Source of the DNA: Shewanella halotolerans
GTDB taxonomy: Bacteria; Pseudomonadota; Gammaproteobacteria; Enterobacterales; Shewanellaceae
DNA: 64,000 nucleotides
NCBI RefSeq assembly: GCF_019457535.1
Contig: NZ_CP080417.1
Coordinates: forward strand, 2,976,001-3,040,000
Reading direction: 5' to 3'
The notes beneath the pieces were generated by a model. It worked only from the letters and a program-made list of their open reading frames with translations, did not search any database and was not told where the DNA came from. The position numbers were made by a program, and so were the translations under genes. Of this stretch, positions 27,272 through 34,667 are shown one piece after another. The stretch's first letter is position 1. Every line of letters begins with the position of its first letter.

Positions 27272-28375
27272 TTATAATGAAAACCCATTAATTGCAGCTA
27301 TAATATAGTCAACATCTGAGCCGGACATTATTGGTGAAATAGGTAAAGACAATACTTCATCATGAATCCTTTCCGTTAAAGGAAGTGATTTCATATTAAA
27401 ATCTTGATACGCTCTTTGCTTATGAGGCGCGGTTGGATAATGAACTAATGTCTGAATGTTATTCTTTGAAAAATGCTCTGTTAATTCCTTTCTATACTTA
27501 GTTCGTACTACATACAGATGCCATACATGACCTTCATCATAATCACATCGTGGCAATTCGACTAAGCTGGAATTTATTTCAGAGGTAAATCTTTGAGCAA
27601 CAATTCTTCTTTTTTTAATCTCATCGTTAAGATATTTAAGCTTAACCTTTAAGCAAGCAGCTTGCATTTCATCTAAGCGACTATTAACGCCTTTATACTT
27701 ATTTTTATATTTTTCATGCGATCCATAATTACGTAAAGCCCTTAAAACTTCATAGAGTTGTTGATCATCTGTCGTTACAGCACCAGCATCCCCTAAAGCT
27801 CCTAAGTTCTTGCCAGGATAGAAGCTAAATGCACCTGCACTTCCCCATGAACCAGCCATTTTCCCTTCTAAACTTGCACCATGTGCTTGGGCACAGTCTT
27901 CTAATACCAGTAAATTATACTCTTCGGCTAGCCCCATTATCTCCTTCATTGGTGAAATTTGACCATAAAGATGAACAGGCAATATTACTTTAGTCTTTGG
28001 AGTAATATTGCTTCTAATACTTTCTACACTTAAATTGAAAGTTTGAGGGTCAGGCTCAACAAGAACTGGTTTCAAATTGTTTTCAGTAATGGCAAGAATT
28101 GAAGCAATATATGTATTAGCTTGAACTATCACCTCATCACCATCTTTTAATTTCCCTATCTCTTTCCATGCCCTTAATGTAAGGGTTAAGGCATCTAATC
28201 CATTAGCAACTCCAATGGCCCATTTGCTGCCACAATAATTTGCGAAATCTTTTTCGAAACTACTTAACTCATGGCCCAATATGTACCAACCTGAGTCTAT
28301 TACACGAGCACATGCTTCTTTGAGCTCATTTTGATATTGTTTATTAATCGCTTTTAAATCTAAAAATGGGATCAT
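27272..28375 (-). CDS. qdtB: dTDP-3-keto-hexose aminotransferase (QdtB/FdtB-like, DegT/DnrJ family)
   Basis: PLP-dependent sugar aminotransferase converting dTDP-3-keto-6-deoxyhexose to the 3-amino sugar with glutamate as amino donor. 367 residues; IPFLDLKAINKQYQNEL start, the GVANGLDAL phosphate-binding loop, VLEDCAQAHGA with the Asp (160) that contacts the pyridine nitrogen, and FSFYPGKNLGALGDAGAV with the Schiff-base lysine at 189. Overlaps the formyltransferase stop by 4 bases. The ketoisomerase and formyltransferase next door define the pathway; whether the product is Qui3N or Fuc3N depends on the ketoisomerase, which sequence alone does not settle. Confidence 0.85.
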   Translation of the reverse strand: MIPFLDLKAINKQYQNELKEACARVIDSGWYILGHELSSFEKDFANYCGSKWAIGVANGLDALTLTLRAWKEIGKLKDGDEVIVQANTYIASILAITENNLKPVLVEPDPQTFNLSVESIRSNITPKTKVILPVHLYGQISPMKEIMGLAEEYNLLVLEDCAQAHGASLEGKMAGSWGSAGAFSFYPGKNLGALGDAGAVTTDDQQLYEVLRALRNYGSHEKYKNKYKGVNSRLDEMQAACLKVKLKYLNDEIKKRRIVAQRFTSEINSSLVELPRCDYDEGHVWHLYVVRTKYRKELTEHFSKNNIQTLVHYPTAPHKQRAYQDFNMKSLPLTERIHDEVLSLPISPIMSGSDVDYIIAAINGFSL

Positions 28376-29559
28376 AAAAATTTTCTCATAAAACTAATTG
28401 ACGCTGCATCTGATGTTTTTTCTACATAGTCAAATACGTTTAAACCACTAAGGTCCGTTAATTCTGGATTAGCGCCCATCCCAACCAATTTCTCAAGAAA
28501 ATTGGAATCATTATTTTTCAGCGCAAAATCTTTAGCATACATAAAAACAGTAGTTCCTTTATAATTAGAATCATTAATATCAGCCCCCATGGAAACCAAG
28601 TACTCAACAATATCTAATTGACCATTGTAAGCGGCAACAATAATTGGACTCCAACCATTCTCATCTTTTTCATTAACATTAAACTGATTAACCAAACTCT
28701 TTGTTCGTATTAAGTCACCTTCCCGGCAAGACAACAACAAATCATCAAACACATCTTTATAGACTTTTAAATCATAATCCACTGTCGAAATAATAAAATA
28801 AAGCTCTCCATCTACGACAGTGCCAGCTGAATTCAAACTTTTACTACCTAATATTTCACATCCAAACACTTTGCAGCCACCAATTTCCGGCAATTGATAA
28901 TCTCTAAATGTAAATGCATTTATTTTATTTGATATTTCAAAAGCTGTTTGCTTTAAGTCTATGTCAATGTCACTATAGTCTATAGATTTCCTTGAATAGT
29001 AACTAGAATCATACGCATCTTGTTTCTTGCCTGTTAACTTACCAGCTACGATTTCATCTATATGCTCAACAATTAACTTAGTACCACTAACAATATATTT
29101 CTCATACAAACTTTTAGCTGTTTCACCTTTTTGTATGGCAATACATTCTTGGTATATAATATCGCCAGTATCGATTCCTTTATCGATATAGTGGAATGTA
29201 ACTCCAGATTGAGATTCACCATTAATAATCGGCCATGCCGAAGTGTACATCCCTTTATAAGATGGTAGTTTTGAAAAGTGAATATTATAAACACGATTAT
29301 GGCTAAAGCTTTTAGGGTTGACGATTTTATCATATTCCAAAGAAATAAAAATAGCATTACTCAAGCAGTATGCTTCAGTTAATGTTAATTCTTTAATGGA
29401 ACTTTCTGAACAATATTTTTTAAAAGAACGTTGAAACCCATCTACTCCATAATCATTCGCATTAAAAACCGCATAGTATTGAAAACTAGGATACTTAAAC
29501 TTCATAGCTTCCAATACGTCAATAGCTATGTTATTTTTTCCTGCAATGACAATATTCAC
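28372..29559 (-). CDS. qdtF: dTDP-3-amino-sugar N-formyltransferase with C-terminal ankyrin repeats (QdtF-like)
   Basis: Transfers a formyl group from N10-formyltetrahydrofolate to the 3-amino group of a dTDP-dideoxyhexose. The catalytic domain (residues ~1-200) has YNIHFSKLPSYKGMYTSAWPI with Asn92 and His94, and IDTGDI with Asp130, the triad of the formyltransferase family. A middle domain follows, and residues ~290-395 are ankyrin repeats (DENGWSPIIVAAYNGQLDIVEYL, then SNYKGTTVFMYAKD). This two-part architecture was described for QdtF of Providencia alcalifaciens, where the ankyrin part also binds nucleotide sugar. 395 residues fits. It abuts the ketoisomerase stop by a single base. Confidence 0.85.
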   Translation of the reverse strand: MNIVIAGKNNIAIDVLEAMKFKYPSFQYYAVFNANDYGVDGFQRSFKKYCSESSIKELTLTEAYCLSNAIFISLEYDKIVNPKSFSHNRVYNIHFSKLPSYKGMYTSAWPIINGESQSGVTFHYIDKGIDTGDIIYQECIAIQKGETAKSLYEKYIVSGTKLIVEHIDEIVAGKLTGKKQDAYDSSYYSRKSIDYSDIDIDLKQTAFEISNKINAFTFRDYQLPEIGGCKVFGCEILGSKSLNSAGTVVDGELYFIISTVDYDLKVYKDVFDDLLLSCREGDLIRTKSLVNQFNVNEKDENGWSPIIVAAYNGQLDIVEYLVSMGADINDSNYKGTTVFMYAKDFALKNNDSNFLEKLVGMGANPELTDLSGLNVFDYVEKTSDAASISFMRKFL

Positions 29560-29964
29560 TTACTTACCTTTTACTAATTCAACAAAATCTTCATATCTAC
29601 GAACATAGTCGCTTTCGTCATAAAAATCATCTGCTAAAACCATCAAAACACAATCAGTAGAGAAGTCGTACATTTCATGCCATTGCATTGGATTTATAAG
29701 TAAACCTCGACTCGGTGAAGATAAAGTAACATGTTTAACACTTACTCCATCATCCATTTTAATGGTACAACTTCCTTTAACACATATGGCCATCTGTCTT
29801 AATTTTTTATGCGCGTGAAAACCACGCACAACACCTACCTTGGTATCAAATATGTAATAAACTCTCTTTATAATGAACGGTATATTTTTTTCTTGTTCTA
29901 GGGATATTAGCCCACCTCTCAAATCGCCCAACACATCAAACTCTATCGTTTCAACTAGTGACAT
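29560..29964 (-). CDS. qdtA: dTDP-4-keto-6-deoxyglucose 3,4-ketoisomerase (QdtA/FdtA-like cupin)
   Basis: Small cupin enzyme that moves the keto group from C4 to C3 of the RmlB product, opening the route to 3-amino sugars. 134 residues with RGFHAHKKLRQ (two metal-site-like histidines, 50 and 52), GSCTIKMDDG and NPMQWHEMYDFSTDCVLMVLADDFYDESDYVR, the hallmark of the WxcM/QdtA/FdtA group. ATG 29964 is preferred over GTG 29967 since GAGG lies 7 bases before it. QdtA (gluco product) and FdtA (galacto product) differ by few residues and cannot be separated here. Confidence 0.85.
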   Translation of the reverse strand: MSLVETIEFDVLGDLRGGLISLEQEKNIPFIIKRVYYIFDTKVGVVRGFHAHKKLRQMAICVKGSCTIKMDDGVSVKHVTLSSPSRGLLINPMQWHEMYDFSTDCVLMVLADDFYDESDYVRRYEDFVELVKGK

Positions 29965-29974
29965 CACTTATCCT

Positions 29975-30523
29975 CTATAATTTCTTCATGGCATCATGAA
30001 ACGAACTTGCTTCTTTATCTTTACTCGAAAGTATCGGGGGCATTGAAATTGGCCATACAATACCTAAATCACTATCATTCCATATAATATTTAGTTCAGC
30101 TTCAGCATTGTAATAATCAGTACATTTATATACGAAATCTGCTTCATCACTTATGACATAAAAACCATGAGCGAAGCCTTCTGGCATCCATAGTTGACGC
30201 CTATTAGTACTAGACAAATACACTCCTACCCAATGGCCAAATGACGGTGAATTTTTTCTAATATCAACCGCAACATCAAATACTTCACCTTGTGCTACAC
30301 GTACCAATTTACCTTGAGTATTACCGGTTTGATAATGCAAACCTCGCAAAATACCCTTTTTAGATTTAGAGTGGTTATCTTGTACAAATCGTGTCGGCTT
30401 ACCTGTAACTTTTTCTTCAAACTCCTTCTGATTCCATGTTTCCATAAAGAAACCGCGTTCATCACCAAATACTGTAGGTTCAATAATTTTAACATCAGGG
30501 ATACTTGTATCGATAACATTCAT
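29975..30523 (-). CDS. rmlC: dTDP-4-dehydrorhamnose 3,5-epimerase
   Basis: Third enzyme of dTDP-L-rhamnose synthesis. 182-residue cupin with EPTVFGDERGFFMETWN, QDNHSKSKKGILRGLHYQ (catalytic His region) and VDIRKNSPSFGHWVGVYLS, then PEGFAHGFYV and the C-terminal KCTDYYNAEAE motif. It overlaps rmlD by 4 bases and ends 10 bases before the ketoisomerase gene, so rhamnose and amino-sugar genes are one transcript. Confidence 0.96.
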   Translation of the reverse strand: MNVIDTSIPDVKIIEPTVFGDERGFFMETWNQKEFEEKVTGKPTRFVQDNHSKSKKGILRGLHYQTGNTQGKLVRVAQGEVFDVAVDIRKNSPSFGHWVGVYLSSTNRRQLWMPEGFAHGFYVISDEADFVYKCTDYYNAEAELNIIWNDSDLGIVWPISMPPILSSKDKEASSFHDAMKKL

Positions 30524-31392
30524 ATTTGATACTCTTTAATTTTTGTTAACGCATATTGCCAATCACTTGGTTTAATACCAAAAACTTTTTCAATCTTATG
30601 ACAATCTAATTGCGAATTAGTTGGTCTTTTAGCTGGTGTAGGATATTGATGTGTGTCAATTGACTTTAACTTGGGTACTTTTTCCAACACCTTTTGCTTA
30701 AAAGCCTGAGTAAAAATCGTATCAGCAAATTGATACCAATTAACATGAGGCATACCTGAAAAATGATAAATGCCCCATGCTTCTTTCCCTACATGGCATT
30801 GTAAAGCAATATTGGTCAAAGCTGCAGCAATATCACCTGCATACGTGGGGCCACCAAACTGATCGCCAACTATACTTAATGCATCACTTTCTTGACCGAG
30901 ACGAAGCATTGTTTTGACGAAGTTATTACCATGTTCGCAAAATACCCATGCAGTTCGAAGAATGATATGCTTGGCACAAGCTTTTATAACGGCTTGCTCA
31001 CCAGCTAATTTACTTGCGCCATATACACCTTGAGGGTTTGTAATATCATCTTCATTGTACAAGCCATCTTTATTGCCTTCAAATACATAATCTGTCGATA
31101 TATGTATAATTGATGCACCAATAGACTGAGCTGCATGAGCCAAATACCTTGGTCCATCACAATTTACTTTATATGATAAATCTTGCTCCAATTCGGCTCG
31201 GTCCACAGACGTATATGCTGCAGCATTGATAATAACATCCGGCTTAAAGGTATTAACCGTATCAAATACATCCTGCTCTTTAGTAATATCTAATTCTTGG
31301 GCACCTAAAGCTAAAACTTCAGCATTACCTTGTAACTGTTCAACTAAACAATGACCTACCTGTCCATTGCTTCCTGTGACTAATACTTTCAT
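30520..31392 (-). CDS. rmlD: dTDP-4-dehydrorhamnose reductase
   Basis: Final reduction to dTDP-L-rhamnose. 290-residue SDR protein with VTGSNGQVGHCL at the N-terminus, AAAYTSVDRAE, STDYVFEG and the catalytic YGASKLAGE (YxxxK). Ten bases separate it from rmlA upstream. Order rmlB-A-D-C differs from the common rmlBDAC order of enteric O-antigen loci but the set is complete. Confidence 0.96.
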   Translation of the reverse strand: MKVLVTGSNGQVGHCLVEQLQGNAEVLALGAQELDITKEQDVFDTVNTFKPDVIINAAAYTSVDRAELEQDLSYKVNCDGPRYLAHAAQSIGASIIHISTDYVFEGNKDGLYNEDDITNPQGVYGASKLAGEQAVIKACAKHIILRTAWVFCEHGNNFVKTMLRLGQESDALSIVGDQFGGPTYAGDIAAALTNIALQCHVGKEAWGIYHFSGMPHVNWYQFADTIFTQAFKQKVLEKVPKLKSIDTHQYPTPAKRPTNSQLDCHKIEKVFGIKPSDWQYALTKIKEYQI

Positions 31393-31401
31393 GATAACTC
31401 G

Positions 31402-32277
31402 TTATTTACCAGACCTTGTAGCTAGCATATGTAAATACTGACCATAGTCGTTTTTCATCATGGGCTCAGCAATGCGCAATAAATCTTCTTCGTTTAACCA
31501 GTCCTGTTGATATGCAATTTCTTCTAAACAAGCAACCTTTAAACCTTGCACATGCTCCAAAGTTTGAACAAATGAGGCTGCTTCATGTAAGCTTTCATGA
31601 GTGCCAGTGTCTAACCATGCAAAACCACGACCTAATAGTTCTACATTTAAAGAGCCATCATTAAGATACATTTCATTGAGCGTGGTAATTTCTAACTCTC
31701 CACGTTCAGAAGGTTTAACCTGTTTTGCCAATTCGACAACACGGTTATCGTAGAAATACAAACCTGTTACTGCATAGTTGGACTTAGGATTTTGTGGTTT
31801 TTCCTCTATAGAGACAGCGCGCATATCGTCATCAAACTCTACCACACCAAAACGCTCTGGGTCTTTCACCTGATATCCAAATATCGTCGCCCCCTGCTCA
31901 CGATTAGCCGCTTTTAATAGCATTCTAGTGAAAGATTGACCATAAAAAATATTGTCTCCTAACACTAAACAGCAACTATTATCACCTATAAAATCTTCGC
32001 CAATAATAAAGGCTTGTGCTAAACCATCAGGACTTTCTTGAATGGCATAATCAAGATTAATCCCGTAATCACTACCATCACCTAATAGCCGTTTAAAGCT
32101 TTCGTTATCTTCAGGAGTAGTAATGATTAAAATGTCACGAATACCGGCCAGCATCAGCGTTGACAAAGGATAATAAATCATTGGTTTATCGTAAATGGGT
32201 AATAATTGTTTTGAAACACCACGTGTTAATGGGTATAAACGTGTTCCGGAGCCTCCAGCCAATACAATCCCTTTCAT
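31402..32277 (-). CDS. rmlA: Glucose-1-phosphate thymidylyltransferase, operon copy
   Basis: Makes dTDP-glucose for both the rhamnose and the 3-amino-sugar branches. 291 residues; GIVLAGGSGTRLYPLTRGVSKQ, LGDNIFYGQSF, EKPQNPKSNYAVTGLYFYD and GRGFAWLDTGTHES are intact. Start ATG overlaps the rmlB stop by one base. It is the more AT-rich of the two rmlA genes in the window and sits in the RfaH-linked operon. Confidence 0.96.
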   Translation of the reverse strand: MKGIVLAGGSGTRLYPLTRGVSKQLLPIYDKPMIYYPLSTLMLAGIRDILIITTPEDNESFKRLLGDGSDYGINLDYAIQESPDGLAQAFIIGEDFIGDNSCCLVLGDNIFYGQSFTRMLLKAANREQGATIFGYQVKDPERFGVVEFDDDMRAVSIEEKPQNPKSNYAVTGLYFYDNRVVELAKQVKPSERGELEITTLNEMYLNDGSLNVELLGRGFAWLDTGTHESLHEAASFVQTLEHVQGLKVACLEEIAYQQDWLNEEDLLRIAEPMMKNDYGQYLHMLATRSGK

Positions 32278-33374
32278 TACTTACTACCTACCTGTGAGCT
32301 ACTAATTACGCCTAAACGTTCTCTTTGATAAGAGCCATCTTGCACTCGTTGACTCCAAATCTGATTATCAAGATACCATCGCACGGTCTTACGCAGACCA
32401 GTTTCAAAGGTCTCTTCAGGTTCCCAATTTAACTCTTTGCTCATTTTAGTGGCGTCAATCGCATAGCGACGGTCATGACCTGGACGATCTGTTACATAGG
32501 TAATTTGTTCTGCGTAGGGAGCATCTTTAGGCATTAGCTCATCTAAAATGGCACAGATCGTTTGTACTACTTCTAGGTTTTGTTTTTCATTGTGACCGCC
32601 AATGTTATACGTTTCGCCAATCACACCTTCAGTAACCACCTTATATAGCGCACGAGCATGATCTTCTACATAAAGCCAATCACGGATCTGATCACCTTTG
32701 CCATAAATAGGCAAAGGCTTGCCTTCCAATGCGTTTAGAATCACTAGAGGAATAAGTTTTTCAGGGAAGTGGTAAGGCCCATAATTATTTGAGCAATTGG
32801 TCACGATTGTTGGCAAACCGTACGTGCGTAACCAAGCGCGAACAAGGTGATCGCTCGATGCTTTAGATGCTGAATAAGGACTGCTTGGCGCATAAGAAGT
32901 AGTTTCTGTAAATAGCGTCAACTCGTCTGAACTTTGCACTTCATCTGGATGAGGTAAGTCACCATAAACCTCATCAGTAGAAATATGATGAAAGCGAAAA
33001 GCGAACTTTTTATCTGCAGGTAATTCATTCCAATATGCACGAGTCGCTTCAAGAAGGGTGTATGTTCCAACAATGTTGGTTTGAATAAAATCAGTAGGAC
33101 CTGTTATTGAACGGTCCACATGCGACTCTGCCGCCAGGTGCATTACAGCATCAGGCTTGTGCTCATTAAAGACTCGATCTAGTTCAGCTCGGTCACAGAT
33201 ATCAACTTGTTCAAAAGCATATCTATCATTTTTCTCTACGCTTATAAGTGACTCAAGATTACCAGCATAAGTTAACTTGTCGACATTAATTATACTATCT
33301 TGAGTGTTGTTGATTATATGACGAACAACCGCAGAGCCAATAAATCCGGCCCCACCTGTGACTAGAATTTTCAT
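32277..33374 (-). CDS. rmlB: dTDP-glucose 4,6-dehydratase
   Basis: Converts dTDP-glucose to dTDP-4-keto-6-deoxyglucose, the branch point to rhamnose (RmlC/D) and to the formamido sugar (ketoisomerase, aminotransferase, formyltransferase). 365 residues with VTGGAGFIGSAVVRHI, HLAAESHVDRSI, ISTDEVYGDL and YSASKASSDHLVRAW (YxxxK), and NCSNNYGPYHFPEKLIP. It is the first nucleotide-sugar gene after wzz, across a 233-bp gap with a short direct repeat (CCAGCTAAGAC twice at ~33473-33500) and no obvious terminator. Confidence 0.96.
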   Translation of the reverse strand: MKILVTGGAGFIGSAVVRHIINNTQDSIINVDKLTYAGNLESLISVEKNDRYAFEQVDICDRAELDRVFNEHKPDAVMHLAAESHVDRSITGPTDFIQTNIVGTYTLLEATRAYWNELPADKKFAFRFHHISTDEVYGDLPHPDEVQSSDELTLFTETTSYAPSSPYSASKASSDHLVRAWLRTYGLPTIVTNCSNNYGPYHFPEKLIPLVILNALEGKPLPIYGKGDQIRDWLYVEDHARALYKVVTEGVIGETYNIGGHNEKQNLEVVQTICAILDELMPKDAPYAEQITYVTDRPGHDRRYAIDATKMSKELNWEPEETFETGLRKTVRWYLDNQIWSQRVQDGSYQRERLGVISSSQVGSK

Positions 33375-33607
33375 TTTTTACTACCAAATTTGATGAGTTT
33401 AGCCATACTCAATGGCTATTTAGGAATGATAAATTTTGAGAAATTTCGCTATCACATCTCAGCCTTTTAAACCCAGCTAAGACTTAACCCCAGCTAAGAC
33501 ACTTTTTATCCATTTTGGACAATCGAATCTCCGTTATCCCTTGAAGAGCCTAGGTTTTACGGGATTTTAAAATTTTTTCCCAGTAGGCCCTACAAAAAAT
33601 TTTTGTT

Positions 33608-34582
33608 CTAACTTTCTTTTCTTACAAAATACCTTATCAAAACCAGCACTACAGCTAACATACCGCCTAGCATTGTGCCTAATATACATATTAGCGCTCT
33701 TTTTGGCTTAGCCTTTTCTTCGGGTACTAGTGCGGGATCGATAGTTTTAAATACGTACTCATCACGCACTTCTGCAAACATGATGGTTTTAGCTTGCTCT
33801 TCAATCAATTTGTATAAAATAGTGCGAATATCAGCAACATTAGTTTGTGCAATTTGCTTGTTTAAAAAGTCACTACTTCGATTAGCCTCTGCGACATCAC
33901 GCTCTTTCATGACTTTGTTGATATCTTCAACTAGCCAATTAACCCATTGTTGAGCTATCGCTGGCGACAAATGCTCAACAGATATGGTTACCATACCTGT
34001 ATCCTTTGCAGAATTGATGCTAACTATCTTACTAAACTCTTTGTAGGCTTCCTGCATCGATGGCTCAGGCTTAAAAGGCGCTTCAACTTCTCTCACCCAT
34101 TTTTGTGATGCTGCATCATATAGCTTAGCGTCATATACAATGCTGTTATCGCCCATGTTCCAATTTTCAGCGGCCATCAAATCAGGTAAAAGATTGTGTT
34201 TTTTAATGAAATCACTCGCAAACTGGCGTGATTTCATCACCTCAATGGCCATCTGAGTCTTATCAACGCCACCGCCGCTACCTAAGTTAATACCAGCCAT
34301 ACTCGCTAAGCCGCCAAACTGAGAAGCTAAAGCACTCAAACCGCCGCCTTGCTCCTCACTTGCAGGAGCTAAAAGCGCTTCAGATTTATAGATATTGGGC
34401 TGCACAATGGCAAAAATAACCGAGCCAATAGCAAATACGGCTGTAATAGCAATAATTAGCCACTTGCCTTGCCAGATGACTGAAAACAATTCTCTAAGGT
34501 CTATTTCATCATTAGCTTGTTGTACTTGAGCGCGCATATCGGAAAATTGGGCATCGCCGTAGTTTTTTATCTCGGTGGACAT
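33608..34582 (-). CDS. wzz: Chain-length determinant protein (Wzz family)
   Basis: Inner-membrane co-polymerase that sets polysaccharide chain length. 324 residues with the N-terminal IDLRELFSVIWQGKWLIIAITAVFAI membrane segment preceded by the typical DL-x-x-L pattern, a large periplasmic part (about residues 60-280), and a C-terminal segment with the Pro-rich PKRALICILGTMLGGMLAVV. Start ATG 34582 (MSTEIKNYG) is preferred; ATG 34606 is a real alternative with AGGATA almost touching it. It follows the OPX gene by about 85 bases and works with Wzy. Confidence 0.9.
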   Translation of the reverse strand: MSTEIKNYGDAQFSDMRAQVQQANDEIDLRELFSVIWQGKWLIIAITAVFAIGSVIFAIVQPNIYKSEALLAPASEEQGGGLSALASQFGGLASMAGINLGSGGGVDKTQMAIEVMKSRQFASDFIKKHNLLPDLMAAENWNMGDNSIVYDAKLYDAASQKWVREVEAPFKPEPSMQEAYKEFSKIVSINSAKDTGMVTISVEHLSPAIAQQWVNWLVEDINKVMKERDVAEANRSSDFLNKQIAQTNVADIRTILYKLIEEQAKTIMFAEVRDEYVFKTIDPALVPEEKAKPKRALICILGTMLGGMLAVVLVLIRYFVRKES

Positions 34583-34667
34583 AGAATTTGTGTCTCTGAG
34601 TCTCATTATCCTAAGAAGAAACAAAGCACTTCGATAACTAAGCTCATCAAAGTGCTCATATTAAAGT

